Source: Succiniclasticum ruminis DSM 9236
Lineage (GTDB): Bacteria; Bacillota; Negativicutes; Acidaminococcales; Acidaminococcaceae
Assembly (NCBI RefSeq): GCF_900112895.1
Contig: NZ_FONL01000004.1
Location: 62,001 to 126,000, forward strand
Length of the DNA: 64,000 nt
Direction: 5' to 3'
This document shows, piece after piece, positions 6,711 through 16,482 of the stretch. Under the pieces are notes generated by a model, which was given only the letters and a program-made list of their open reading frames with translations, did not search any database and was not told where the DNA came from. A program made the translations under genes and the position numbers. The number at the start of each line of letters is the position of its first letter. The first letter of the stretch is position 1.

Positions 6711-8198
6711 ATGCAGAAAAAATTACAACAGTTGATTGAGTTGCTGCCCGAAGTAAATGTAATAGGTACAACGGACAAAACGGTGACGGATATCACGGCA
6801 GATTCCCGCGTCGTGCAGCAAGGGAGCCTGTTCATCGCTTTAAAGGGCGCCCATGTGGACGGACACAAATTCCTGGGAAAGGCGGCAGAAGCTGGAGCTG
6901 CAGCGGCCCTGGTGGAAGATGTTCCCACTGTAATTCCGGAAGGTTTAACGCTGCTGCAGGTTAAGGATGTGCGCAAAGCAATGGAAATCATCGCGCCGTT
7001 CTTTTTTGATTATCCCGGCAAGAACATGCGTATGATCGGCGTGACCGGGACCAACGGCAAAACCACCAGCACAAACATCATCCGGCAGGTCCTGAAAAGT
7101 GCCGGATTCAAGTGCGGTATGATCGGTACCATCAACGTCCTGATCGACGAGGAGTCCATAGTATCCCATAACACTACCCCGGACGTGGTAGATCTGCAGA
7201 AGTTCCTGTATCGCATGAAAGAAGCGGGCTGCCGGTATGTGGTGATGGAGGTTTCCTCCCACGCGCTGGCGCTGAAACGTGTAGCCGGTATCGAATACGA
7301 CACGGCGGTGCTGACCAATATCACGGAAGACCACCTGGACTTCCACAAAACCATGGAAGCCTACCGGGAGGCCAAGAGTCTGCTGTTTGAACATCTGACG
7401 GACGGAGAAAAACCAAACAAGACGGCGGTGTTTAATGCGGACGAACCTGCCAGCAAGATTATAGAAGCGCGGACGAAAGCGGCGTATCTTACTTATGGCA
7501 TGGGAAAAGAGAACGATATTTATCCGCTTGCTTATGAAGTGGGCGCCAAGGGCATGAATCTGTGCCTGCACACGCCGGCGGGGGATATGGATCTGCATTT
7601 AAATATTACCGGTAAGTTCAATGTTTACAATGTGATGTGCGCAGTGGGCGCCCTGCTGGCAGAAAAAATCGACAAAGTCGAAATCGAAAAGGTGCTGAAC
7701 GGTTTTGCCGGGGTGCCGGGGCGATTCCAGTTGGTGGAAGCGGGCCAGCCGTACACGGTAATCGTGGATTATGCCCACACACCGGACGGTCTGGAGAACG
7801 TTCTGAATACAGCGCGCCTGATTACCAAAGGACGTCTGTGGGCGGTGTTCGGCTGCGGCGGTGACCGGGATAACAAGAAACGCCCCATCATGGGCGGCAT
7901 CGCCCTGCAGCTTGCGGATGATGTGGTTGTTACTTCGGATAATCCCCGCAGTGAAGACCCGGAAAAGATTATCGACCAGATTGAAGTGGCCTTGCAACCG
8001 GTGCCGGAGGGGAAAACGGTTACACGGATTGCTGACAGGAAAGAAGCCATCTATTATGCGCTGGCCCATGCAGGAGATAAAGATGTGATCATGATTGCGG
8101 GAAAGGGCCATGAAAACTATCAGATACTGAAAGACCGGACTATCCATTTTGACGATAAAGAAGTGGTGGAAGAATATTGGAAAGGAAAGAAAGCATGA
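6711..8198 (+). CDS. murE: UDP-MurNAc-tripeptide ligase MurE (meso-DAP type)
   Basis: This 495-residue cytoplasmic ligase adds the third amino acid to the peptidoglycan stem peptide. The ATP loop GVTGTNGKTTSTN, the VVMEVSSHALAL segment and the C-terminal domain are present. The substrate-selecting motif reads DNPR (in TSDNPRSEDP), the form known to select meso-diaminopimelate rather than lysine, as expected for a diderm. ATG at 6711 was chosen because AAGGGGGAG lies 7 bases upstream; the longer frame from 6636 would run through the 6666 hairpin. Its stop overlaps the murF start (ATGA). Confidence 0.96.
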   Translation: MQKKLQQLIELLPEVNVIGTTDKTVTDITADSRVVQQGSLFIALKGAHVDGHKFLGKAAEAGAAAALVEDVPTVIPEGLTLLQVKDVRKAMEIIAPFFFDYPGKNMRMIGVTGTNGKTTSTNIIRQVLKSAGFKCGMIGTINVLIDEESIVSHNTTPDVVDLQKFLYRMKEAGCRYVVMEVSSHALALKRVAGIEYDTAVLTNITEDHLDFHKTMEAYREAKSLLFEHLTDGEKPNKTAVFNADEPASKIIEARTKAAYLTYGMGKENDIYPLAYEVGAKGMNLCLHTPAGDMDLHLNITGKFNVYNVMCAVGALLAEKIDKVEIEKVLNGFAGVPGRFQLVEAGQPYTVIVDYAHTPDGLENVLNTARLITKGRLWAVFGCGGDRDNKKRPIMGGIALQLADDVVVTSDNPRSEDPEKIIDQIEVALQPVPEGKTVTRIADRKEAIYYALAHAGDKDVIMIAGKGHENYQILKDRTIHFDDKEVVEEYWKGKKA

Positions 8199-9562
8199 TT
8201 ACGTTACAGGAAGTCGTGACCGCTGCGGGCGGCCAATGCGACTTTGCCGGTAATCCCGATTTCACTGGTATAAATACGGACACACGGACCATTAAAAATG
8301 GAGAACTGTTTATAGCTTTAAAAGGCGAAACCTTTGACGGCCACGCCTATGCGGGAAAAGCGGCGGAAAACGGCGCGGCGGGCATCCTTGCATCCCGGAA
8401 GGTAGACGTGGAAGGGATTCCTGTCATTTATGTAAAAGACACTTTAAAAGGCTATCAGGACATCGCCCACGCGTACCGTATGAAATTCCCCGGTCTGAAA
8501 GTTGTGGCAATTACCGGTTCCAACGGGAAAACATCTACCAAGGATATGGTGGCAGCGGTGCTTTCATCTCGGTACAACGTAGTGAAGACCCAGGCGAATT
8601 TCAACAATGAAATCGGCCTGCCCCGGACGTTGTTAAGCATTCGGCCGGATACGGAGATTGCAGTGGTAGAGATGGGCATGCGCGGGTTAGGCCAGATTAA
8701 AGCCATGTGCGCCATTGCCTGCCCGGATGTGGCAGTTATTTCTAATGTGGGATCCACTCACGTTGGTGAACTGGGCAGTCTGGATAATATAGCAAAAGCG
8801 AAAAGCGAAATTCTGGAGGACCTGCCGTCCGACGGGTTTGCCGTACTGAACGGGGATCTTCCCAGGGTACGCGCCATGGAGAATAAGCTGCATACGAAAG
8901 TAAGCTGGTTCGGGTTTGCCGAAGCAAATGACGTACGGGCAGAGAATGTGGAAATTACCGCAGAGGGAAGCCGTTTTGTATGCAAAACGGCAGACGGAAC
9001 GGCGGCGTTTTTTATCCCGCAAATCGGCGAGCATAATGTGATGAATGCTTTATCTGCTATTGCAGTTGGCAGGCATTTTGGTGTAAAATTAAATAATATA
9101 AAAGAAGCTTTGCAGGGAACGGTATTGACGGGAAGCCGGCAGGAACTTTTGCATTTTGGCAGTTATACAGTGATTAACGATGCTTATAACGCCAGTCCCG
9201 CATCTATGGAAGCAGCCTTTGCCACGCTGGCAAGGCTGAAACAGAGCGCAAAACTGCCCTGCCGTACCATTGCGGTGGTGGCGGATATGCTGGAACTGGG
9301 AGATACGGCTGCGGAAGCACATCAGAGTGTCGGGCGGATGGCGGCTAAAGCGAAAACCGATATTCTGCTAGGGTATGGGCCGGAAACAAAAGCTACTGTG
9401 GAAGCTGCTGCTGCTGAAGGCGTTGCAGCCTGTCATTTTACTGACCGGCAGGGTGCGGCAGATAAGCTGGCAGATATCCTGCAGCCGGGGGATATCGTCC
9501 TGCTGAAAGGTTCCCATTCCATGCAGGTATCCGGAATCATCGATCTGGTTTTCAAAAAGTAA
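8195..9562 (+). CDS. murF: UDP-MurNAc-tripeptide-D-Ala-D-Ala ligase MurF
   Basis: The 455-residue ligase adds D-Ala-D-Ala to the stem peptide. It shows the ATP loop AITGSNGKTSTKDM, the VVEMGMRGLGQI motif specific to MurF, the INDAYNASPASME segment and a late VADMLELGDTA. It starts at the ATG overlapping the murE stop, giving translational coupling. The D-Ala-D-Ala substrate is made by ddl downstream in the same cluster. Confidence 0.97.
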   Translation: MITLQEVVTAAGGQCDFAGNPDFTGINTDTRTIKNGELFIALKGETFDGHAYAGKAAENGAAGILASRKVDVEGIPVIYVKDTLKGYQDIAHAYRMKFPGLKVVAITGSNGKTSTKDMVAAVLSSRYNVVKTQANFNNEIGLPRTLLSIRPDTEIAVVEMGMRGLGQIKAMCAIACPDVAVISNVGSTHVGELGSLDNIAKAKSEILEDLPSDGFAVLNGDLPRVRAMENKLHTKVSWFGFAEANDVRAENVEITAEGSRFVCKTADGTAAFFIPQIGEHNVMNALSAIAVGRHFGVKLNNIKEALQGTVLTGSRQELLHFGSYTVINDAYNASPASMEAAFATLARLKQSAKLPCRTIAVVADMLELGDTAAEAHQSVGRMAAKAKTDILLGYGPETKATVEAAAAEGVAACHFTDRQGAADKLADILQPGDIVLLKGSHSMQVSGIIDLVFKK

Positions 9563-9645
9563 ATGAGTATTGTAATTTATAGAAAGTAATGTTGTCCGGG
9601 AATGACAGGATATCCTGCCATTTTCGAATCAATCAGGAAAGTCTG

Positions 9646-10644
9646 GTGCGCAGTATGGAAGTAACGGGCATGCAGGTCATTGGGGCGTTGCTGACGTCCT
9701 TGATTGTATGCGCAGCGTTGGGTCCGGTATTGATTCCGATCCTACATAAATTGAAGTTCGGGCAGAGTATTCGTGATGTAGGCCCGGCCAGCCACATGAA
9801 AAAAAGTGGTACGCCCACCATGGGGGGCATTATGATGCTGTGCGGGCTGTTTGTGGCCATGGTGGTTTGGAACCGTTTTACACCGTTGATCATCATTGCT
9901 TTTGTACTGACCTTCGGCCATGCGCTGATAGGCTTTCTTGACGATTATATCAAGGTCGTAATGAAACGGAATCTGGGGCTTACGGCAAAGCAGAAGCTGG
10001 CTCTGCAGGTTGCGCTTGCAATGGCGTATATTTATTATGTGGAGCAGCACGCAGGGGCATCCGGCACGGATTTATGGGTCCCGGGGACCGCTGTTTCTGT
10101 CCATATGGGCTGGCTGTATTACGTATTGGTACTGCTTCTTCTGGTGGGAACCACGAATGCGGTAAATCTGACGGACGGACTGGACGGGCTGGTTTCCAGC
10201 GTCAGCATACCAGTTCTGACTGCATATTCGTATATAGCATGGCAGGCGGGAGAAGGGGATTTGTGCCTGTTTGCGGCAGCCGTTTTGGGAAGTTGTCTGG
10301 GTTTTCTTGTCTGGAATCATCATCCGGCCAAAGTGTTTATGGGAGATACAGGATCACTGGCTTTAGGCGGCGCAGTAGCGGCGCTGGCTCTGCTGACCCA
10401 TACAGAGATCCTGCTGGTTATTATAGGCGGAATGTATGTATTGGAAGCATTGTCTGTTATTATCCAGGTTGTATATTTTAAACATACAGGGGGAAAACGC
10501 GTCTTCCGTATGACGCCGATCCATCATCACTTTGAACTGGGCGGATGGAAAGAAACGAAAGTCGTGGCAGTGTTTACGCTGGCGAGCTGTGTTTTCTGTC
10601 TGGCCGGCATAGGGCTGTGGTTCCTGGGAAAGGGTGGCATGTAA
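9646..10644 (+). CDS. mraY: Phospho-MurNAc-pentapeptide transferase MraY
   Basis: An integral membrane enzyme with about ten helices that transfers phospho-MurNAc-pentapeptide to undecaprenyl phosphate to make lipid I. Hallmarks are SGTPTMGGIM, the catalytic Asp pair in GFLDDYIKV, the NAVNLTDGLDGL motif and FMGDTGSLALGG, ending with RMTPIHHHFEL. The start is uncertain: GTG at 9646 has AGGAAA 5 bases upstream (332 residues), while ATG at 9655 (329 residues) has none at a good distance. An upstream ATG at 9589 would add a non-homologous leader containing a 12-base palindrome (9606-9617). Confidence 0.96.
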   Translation: MRSMEVTGMQVIGALLTSLIVCAALGPVLIPILHKLKFGQSIRDVGPASHMKKSGTPTMGGIMMLCGLFVAMVVWNRFTPLIIIAFVLTFGHALIGFLDDYIKVVMKRNLGLTAKQKLALQVALAMAYIYYVEQHAGASGTDLWVPGTAVSVHMGWLYYVLVLLLLVGTTNAVNLTDGLDGLVSSVSIPVLTAYSYIAWQAGEGDLCLFAAAVLGSCLGFLVWNHHPAKVFMGDTGSLALGGAVAALALLTHTEILLVIIGGMYVLEALSVIIQVVYFKHTGGKRVFRMTPIHHHFELGGWKETKVVAVFTLASCVFCLAGIGLWFLGKGGM

Positions 10645-10645
10645 T

Positions 10646-11998
10646 ATGTCCGATATTCAAAATGTAATGGTATTTGGCGCCGGTATCAGCGGCAAAGGCG
10701 CGGCGATGGAACTGGTTGAGCAGGGCAGGACGGTTTATCTGTATGATGACACCCCGAAACAGCTGGAACCTGAACTAGAAGAATTACTGGCACGGCAGGG
10801 CGGCGGATTTGTCTGCGGAAATCTCGCGGAGACATTGGGGCGGGTGCAGCAGGTCGTATTATCGCCGGCGGTGCCGGGGAATCTTCCGGAGTTGCAAAAA
10901 GCCCGTGAAAAGGGCGTGGAGGTCATCAGCGAAATCGAATTGGCCTGGCGCAATTATATCGGACACATGGTGGCCATCACCGGAACCAACGGAAAAACCA
11001 CTACAACGACTCTTGTCGGCGAAATGCTGAAGACGCTGCCGGTAAAGACGGCGGTGGGCGGCAATATCGGCCGGGCTCTTTCCAGAGAAGTAAAAGGGCT
11101 GGATAAGAACAGCTGGGTAGCGGCGGAAGTATCCAGTTACCAGCTGGAAGGCATCAAAGAGTTCTGCCCGGATGTGGCGGCAATCCTGAACCTTACGCCG
11201 GACCACATGGAGCGCCATAAAACCATGGAGGAATATGCCCGTTGTAAAAGGAATATTTTCATCAATCAGACTGCCAGACAGATTACGATTTTGAACTATG
11301 ACGATCCGGAGGTCCGCACCTGGGGGAAATATTCGAAAGGCACATTGTGCTATTTCAGCCGCAAGGCGGCATTGCCGGAAGGCGTTTATATGAAAGACGG
11401 CAGTTTTTTCATTAAGTGGAAAAATGCTGTGAAAGAGATTTGCCATAAAAATGAGCTCCAGATTTTTGGCGCCCACAACGAAGAAAATGTACTGGCGGCC
11501 ATTGCCTGCGGTTTTTTTGCAGGAGTGACCCCGGAAAAAATGCGGGAAACACTGCTGGGGTTTAAGGGCGTGGAACACCGTATCGAATATGTTACGACGA
11601 TTCACGGAGTCCCGTACTATAATGATTCCAAGGCGACTAATACGGATTCTGTGATCAAAGCGCTGGAAGCGTTTCCCAGCGGACATATCATCCTGCTGGC
11701 GGGCGGCCATGACAAGATGACCCCGCTGGAACCCATGATGAACCTGATTCGGGAGAAAACTGACCTGCTGATTCTTCTGGGCGAGGCAAAGGAAAGGTTT
11801 TACAAGGCTGCCACGGCAGCCGGCGTTGAGAATATAGTTGTAGTGGATTCTTTTAAAGACGCGGTTGACACGGCTTATGCCAGGGCAAAAGCACCTCAGG
11901 TGGTGCTGCTGTCTCCGGCCTGTTCCTCTTTCGATATGTTCCATGACATGGGCGAAAGGGGACGCTATTTTAAGAAACTGGTGCACGAACTGAAATAA
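10646..11998 (+). CDS. murD: UDP-MurNAc-L-alanine:D-glutamate ligase MurD
   Basis: This 450-residue ligase adds D-glutamate to UDP-MurNAc-L-Ala. It has an N-terminal Rossmann segment (VFGAGISGKG), the ATP loop AITGTNGKTTTTTLVG, the DHMERH segment and YNDSKATNTDSV, with LLSPACSSFDMF near the end. I placed the start at ATG 10646, one base after the mraY stop, behind AGGGTGG; a GTG at 10634 inside mraY is less likely. ftsW, normally the next gene, is absent. Confidence 0.96.
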   Translation: MSDIQNVMVFGAGISGKGAAMELVEQGRTVYLYDDTPKQLEPELEELLARQGGGFVCGNLAETLGRVQQVVLSPAVPGNLPELQKAREKGVEVISEIELAWRNYIGHMVAITGTNGKTTTTTLVGEMLKTLPVKTAVGGNIGRALSREVKGLDKNSWVAAEVSSYQLEGIKEFCPDVAAILNLTPDHMERHKTMEEYARCKRNIFINQTARQITILNYDDPEVRTWGKYSKGTLCYFSRKAALPEGVYMKDGSFFIKWKNAVKEICHKNELQIFGAHNEENVLAAIACGFFAGVTPEKMRETLLGFKGVEHRIEYVTTIHGVPYYNDSKATNTDSVIKALEAFPSGHIILLAGGHDKMTPLEPMMNLIREKTDLLILLGEAKERFYKAATAAGVENIVVVDSFKDAVDTAYARAKAPQVVLLSPACSSFDMFHDMGERGRYFKKLVHELK

Positions 11999-12024
11999 AA
12001 AAGCAGAATGGAGATCAGAATCAG

Positions 12025-13137
12025 ATGAAGATTATAGTATCCGGTGGCGGTACCGGGGGACACATTTATCCGGCGCTTACCATTGCGGATACAATCAAAA
12101 AGCTTTACCCGGAAGCGGAGATACGTTTTGTGGGTACGACCCACGGGCTGGAAAAGGATCTTGTACCCCGCGCGGGTTATCCCATTGATTTTATTGATGT
12201 ACAGGGGTTCAGGCGGAGCCTGGGCGTGGACACGTTCCGTTCGGTATATAAGCTGTTCATCGGTCTCGGGGACGCAAAAAAACTGCTGGCAGTCCATAAA
12301 CCGGACCTGGTCATTGGTACGGGCGGTTATGTATGCGGGCCTGTCGTATTTCTGGCGGCTATGCAGGGAATCCCATCCTGCGTGCAGGAACAGAATGCCC
12401 TGCCGGGGGTGACCAACAAGATATTGTCTCATTTTGTCAAAAAAATATTTTTAGGATATAAAGAAGCGGACAAATATTTTAAGGGAAAAGCACAAAAGGT
12501 TTTTACAGGAAATCCGATCCGGGAAGAAATTTTAAGTCATACCCGCTGGGAAGCTCTGAAGTTCTTCCAACTGGATATGAATAAAAAGACGATCCTGATC
12601 GCCGGCGGAAGCCTGGGCGCCGCGTCCATTAACAAAGCCGCGTTCCAGTTGGAAAAGGATCTTTCCGGGAGGGACGATGTGCAGATACTGCACGCCACCG
12701 GAAAAAATAATTACGAAGCCTATATGAAGCAGGTTGAGGAAGCGGGAGGATTTAAGCCGAATATCCACGTATCGCCTTATTTGTACGATATGCCCATGGC
12801 GCTGGCGGCAGCCGATCTTGCGGTGTTCCGGGCCGGTGCTATCGGTCTTGCGGAACTGACGGCAAAAGGGATTCCGTCTATCCTGATACCGTTCCCGTAT
12901 GCAACGGGCAACCATCAGGAATTCAATGCCAGGGCGCTGGAATCAGCCGGTGCAGCGCAGGTGATTTTAGACAGGGAACTGACAGGAGAGGCTCTTCACG
13001 AAAAGGTTGAGCGTCTGCTGCTTCATGATAAAGAGCTGCGGCAAATGCAGCAGGCTGCGGCGAAAGCCGGACGGCCGGAGGCCGCTATGGAAATAGCAAA
13101 ACAGGCAACAGCTTTGATAAATACAAGGGAATCCTGA
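12025..13137 (+). CDS. murG: UDP-GlcNAc:lipid I GlcNAc transferase MurG
   Basis: A 370-residue peripheral membrane glycosyltransferase (GT28) that converts lipid I to lipid II on the inner face of the membrane. The N-terminal SGGGTGGHIYPAL loop, GTGGYVCGPVVF, the EQNALPG motif and the donor-site AGAIGLAEL plus PYATGNHQEFNARAL are all present. It follows murD directly with 26 bases between. Confidence 0.97.
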   Translation: MKIIVSGGGTGGHIYPALTIADTIKKLYPEAEIRFVGTTHGLEKDLVPRAGYPIDFIDVQGFRRSLGVDTFRSVYKLFIGLGDAKKLLAVHKPDLVIGTGGYVCGPVVFLAAMQGIPSCVQEQNALPGVTNKILSHFVKKIFLGYKEADKYFKGKAQKVFTGNPIREEILSHTRWEALKFFQLDMNKKTILIAGGSLGAASINKAAFQLEKDLSGRDDVQILHATGKNNYEAYMKQVEEAGGFKPNIHVSPYLYDMPMALAAADLAVFRAGAIGLAELTAKGIPSILIPFPYATGNHQEFNARALESAGAAQVILDRELTGEALHEKVERLLLHDKELRQMQQAAAKAGRPEAAMEIAKQATALINTRES

Positions 13138-13220
13138 CCGTATGACTGAATGCCGGCAGGCACGACTGTATGGCCGGCATGAAAGAATGCAAGGGAACCC
13201 AAAAAGCGGAGGTAAAGCAG

Positions 13221-14606
13221 ATGTTGGACAAGTACAGACATATCCACTTTATCGGTATCGGAGGCGCCGGTATGAGCGCGTTGGCTTATGTGCTGGTAAA
13301 ACGCGGCTTTGACGTAACAGGCTCCGATCTGCAGGCCGGGCATATGGCCTATGAGCTGGCGGAAGCGGGTGCTTTGGTCTATATGGGGCATGATGATTGT
13401 CAGATTGAGGGAGCAGAGGCCGTGGTTGTTTCCTCTGCCATTCCCAAAACAAATCCGGAACTGGTTGCTGCCCGCAAGAAGAATATTCCTGTTTTACACC
13501 GCAGCGATGTGCTGATGGCGCTTCTGAACGGCGAGGGAACAAAAGGGGTCGCCGTAGCAGGTGCCCACGGTAAAACCACAACCAGCGCCATGATTGGCGT
13601 AATTGCGGCCGAAGCGGGTATCGATCCGACGGTTGTGATTGGCGGTGATGTGACGGCGCTGGGAGGGAATGCGCGGAACGGTGAAAGCGAATGGGTCGTA
13701 GCGGAAGCGGACGAAAGCGACGGTTCTTTCTTAAAATTTACCCCGTTTATTCCTGTTATTACCAATATTGAAGACGATCATCTGGACCATTACGGGACGG
13801 AAGAGAATATTTATCAGGCCTTTAAAGAATACCTTTCCCACATGAGAGATGGTGGGACTGCTGTTCTGTGCCTGGATAACGAAAAAGTGCGCCGCCTGTC
13901 GGAAGAAACGGAACTTCCTTTTATTACCTACGGTTTGACAGAGGATTGTGATTTTTGCGCAAAGAATATCCGGCACAGTGTAGAAGGTACGGACTATGAC
14001 CTGTATCACGGGGGCGCGAAATTAATCTCTGTGCATCTGATTGTGCCGGGCAGGCATAATGTGCTGAATTCGCTGGGGGCTTTTGCGGCTGCCTCCCTGA
14101 TGGGTATCTCGCCGGAAGTCAGCGTGGATGCGCTGGCAAAATTCTCCGGAGCCAAACGTCGTTTTGAAACAAAAGGCAAGGAAAACGGAATCTGGATCGT
14201 GGACGATTACGCACACCATCCTACCGAGATTATGGCAACGCTGCAGGCAGCGAAGGAAACCGGGGCAAAACGGATCGTATGCGTATTTCAGCCCCACCGG
14301 TACAGCCGGACGAAGCTGTTATACGAAGAGTTCTGTAAATGCTTTACCAACTGTGACAAACTGATTCTGACTCATATTTATTCTGCCGGTGAGGCACCGA
14401 TTCCCGGTGTCAGCGGCAGGGGGCTGGCGGAATCCATAAAAGTCACTACGGGGCAGGACGTTATGTACATTGACAGTTTTTCCAGAGTGGAAGAACATCT
14501 CTTTAAAAACTGCAAAGAAGGCGACCTGGTCATCACCATGGGGGCCGGGGATGTGTTCCGGATCGGTGAAGAACTGGTAAAAGAGTTCAGGCAAGTGGAA
14601 AAATAA
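13221..14606 (+). CDS. murC: UDP-MurNAc:L-alanine ligase MurC
   Basis: The 461-residue product catalyses the first amino acid addition to UDP-MurNAc. It shows HFIGIGGAGMSALA at the N terminus, the ATP loop VAGAHGKTTTSAM, the EADESDGSF motif and DDYAHHPTEI. ATG 13221 was selected because GGAGG lies 8 bases upstream; an upstream ATG at 13170 adds an unrelated leader. murB, which often follows murC, is not found here, and ddl comes next after 14 bases. Confidence 0.97.
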   Translation: MLDKYRHIHFIGIGGAGMSALAYVLVKRGFDVTGSDLQAGHMAYELAEAGALVYMGHDDCQIEGAEAVVVSSAIPKTNPELVAARKKNIPVLHRSDVLMALLNGEGTKGVAVAGAHGKTTTSAMIGVIAAEAGIDPTVVIGGDVTALGGNARNGESEWVVAEADESDGSFLKFTPFIPVITNIEDDHLDHYGTEENIYQAFKEYLSHMRDGGTAVLCLDNEKVRRLSEETELPFITYGLTEDCDFCAKNIRHSVEGTDYDLYHGGAKLISVHLIVPGRHNVLNSLGAFAAASLMGISPEVSVDALAKFSGAKRRFETKGKENGIWIVDDYAHHPTEIMATLQAAKETGAKRIVCVFQPHRYSRTKLLYEEFCKCFTNCDKLILTHIYSAGEAPIPGVSGRGLAESIKVTTGQDVMYIDSFSRVEEHLFKNCKEGDLVITMGAGDVFRIGEELVKEFRQVEK

Positions 14607-14620
14607 AGTGGAGAAATGAT

Positions 14621-15562
14621 ATGGATAAAGACAAAACAGTGGCCGTCGTGATGGGTGGTCCTTCGGCGGAAGAACAGATATCCCTGTCCACGGGTCACGC
14701 TATGGCGTCAGCGTTGCGGGGTAAAGGTTATAACGTGAAGGAAATCCGACTGGTGCCGCATAATTTTTCCGAGCAGGTGAAGGAAAGCGGCGCGGATGTG
14801 GTGGTGATTGCCGTGCACGGTTTATACGGCGAGGACGGAAGGCTGCAGAGCGCGTTGGAAATGATGGGGATTCCCTATACTGGTTCCGGCGTACTGGCCA
14901 GTTCCGTGAGCATGAACAAACTGGCTGCCAAACGGGTATTCCTGGGCAGCAACATCCCGACACCGGATTATATTTTCCTGCATCGCCGGGACCGGGGAAA
15001 ACAGGATATGATCAAAGCCATCACGGATAAATTTTCTCTGCCGGTAGTTGTGAAACCTGTATCCCAGGGAAGTTCGCTGGGTGTTACCATTGAAAAGGAA
15101 ATTTCTGGTCTTCAGAAAGCACTGGATGAGGCGTTCCAATACGATGAAGAAGTGCTGGTGGAGGAGTATATCGCCGGGCAGGAAACATCTGTATGCATGA
15201 TGCGCTTAAAAGACGGTTCCGTTAAAGTCTGGCCTGTGATTCTGATACATCCCCATGCGGAATGGTACGATTTTAATGCCAAATATTCGGCGGGCGGCGT
15301 GGATCATCTGGTCCCGGCGCCGTTGCCGGAGGATATTACCCGGACGCTGAAAGACATTTCCGTGAAGGCCTTTGAAGTCTTGGGCTGTGCCGGTGTGGCC
15401 CGCACGGACTGCATGATTGACAAGGACGGCAAATGTTATGTGCTGGAGATGAATACAGTCCCCGGCATGACACCTACCAGCCTGGTGCCGGATGCAGCCA
15501 GGGCAGAAGGTACGGACTTTGGCGACTTATGTGAAATGATATTGGAAACAGCGCATCTGTAA
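14621..15562 (+). CDS. ddl: D-alanine:D-alanine ligase
   Basis: A 313-residue ATP-grasp enzyme making the D-Ala-D-Ala dipeptide used by MurF. Motifs include VVMGGPSAEEQISL, HGLYGEDG, YTGSGVLASSVSMNK, the QGSSLGVT loop and the metal-binding VLEMNTVPGMTPTSL. The active-site loop segment YDFNAKYSAGGV contains the Tyr expected for D-Ala as second substrate rather than D-lactate, so no vancomycin-resistance signature is seen. Confidence 0.97.
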   Translation: MDKDKTVAVVMGGPSAEEQISLSTGHAMASALRGKGYNVKEIRLVPHNFSEQVKESGADVVVIAVHGLYGEDGRLQSALEMMGIPYTGSGVLASSVSMNKLAAKRVFLGSNIPTPDYIFLHRRDRGKQDMIKAITDKFSLPVVVKPVSQGSSLGVTIEKEISGLQKALDEAFQYDEEVLVEEYIAGQETSVCMMRLKDGSVKVWPVILIHPHAEWYDFNAKYSAGGVDHLVPAPLPEDITRTLKDISVKAFEVLGCAGVARTDCMIDKDGKCYVLEMNTVPGMTPTSLVPDAARAEGTDFGDLCEMILETAHL

Positions 15563-15594
15563 GGATAAATTTGCATATCCCGGAGGCTTTGAGT

Positions 15595-16365
15595 ATGGGA
15601 TCTTCTCAGGAAAGACTGCAGGCAGACCATCGCCGCAAACGGCTGAATGATATAGTATGGCTTTTAGGCCTGCTGCTTTTTGCCGCTCTTGTGGTTGCCG
15701 GCTGGAAATATGTGCACCGGCCGGACTTTGCCTATGGGGATATCGTGATTCACGGAAGCAGACAGTTCACCCGGGAAAAGATATTGCAGATGGCAGACGC
15801 CAGGGAACCGGTTAATCTGTTTCTGGTTTCCAAAAACAAAATCGTGACATCGCTGCAGGGGGATGTGAGAGTGGAGAGCGCGGAAGCCCATTATGATTTC
15901 CCCTCTGTACTGAACGTGTATATCAAAGAACGAAAGCCCGTTTTATATGTAATAACGGATTACGGCAATTATGCCAAGCTGGATAAGACAGCTTTGGTCA
16001 TGGAAATGACTGACGGCATCAAAGACGCGTCTGTTCCCCGTCTGGCAGGCGTTGCCTGCGGCAATGCGTTTATCGGGGACACCCTGCAGAACGATATGAT
16101 CCGGGAAGTGCTGAAATTTATGGATAAACTGCAGCCAGACGCAAAGGAACAGATTGCGGACCTGAGCGTGGACACGGAAAAGAAACTGACCGTACACATG
16201 CGGTACGGTTTTCCGGTTATTTTGGGTCCTGTCAACGAACTGGCCGGGAAGGCGGAACTGTTCATGACCGTCTTTAACGAGATGAAAGGAAAAAAGGTGC
16301 AGGTCGAGTATATGGACCTGCAGTACAGCAAGCCCTTTGTCCGCCTGAGGCAGCAGGCACAATAA
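15595..16365 (+). CDS. ftsQ: Cell division protein FtsQ/DivIB
   Basis: A 256-residue single-pass membrane protein. A short basic cytoplasmic tail (DHRRKRL) precedes a helix (about residues 20-36), then a POTRA domain (FAYGDIVIHGSRQFTREKI) and a beta domain with NVYIKERKPVLYV. FtsQ links FtsL/FtsB to the division machine. CCGGAGG at 15579-15585 sits 9 bases before ATG 15595, which is why this start was preferred over TTG at 15571. It follows ddl as in many dcw clusters. Confidence 0.88.
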   Translation: MGSSQERLQADHRRKRLNDIVWLLGLLLFAALVVAGWKYVHRPDFAYGDIVIHGSRQFTREKILQMADAREPVNLFLVSKNKIVTSLQGDVRVESAEAHYDFPSVLNVYIKERKPVLYVITDYGNYAKLDKTALVMEMTDGIKDASVPRLAGVACGNAFIGDTLQNDMIREVLKFMDKLQPDAKEQIADLSVDTEKKLTVHMRYGFPVILGPVNELAGKAELFMTVFNEMKGKKVQVEYMDLQYSKPFVRLRQQAQ

Positions 16366-16482
16366 AGTGAAACCGCTGATTGCCCAAATCCATGATTTGT
16401 ATTATTATATTAAATATACGGGAGAACAAAAACTGCAGGGATGCCTGTTTACGGAACAGGTTGCAGAAAAGAGGAACTACAG

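Noticed and set aside
10859-11986. 375-codon minus-strand open frame
   Set aside because: Antisense shadow of murD without recognisable motifs.
16366-16482. Separate small gene between ftsQ and the DUF881 gene
   Set aside because: No frame with a ribosome-binding site; the region is AT-rich and probably only a leader.
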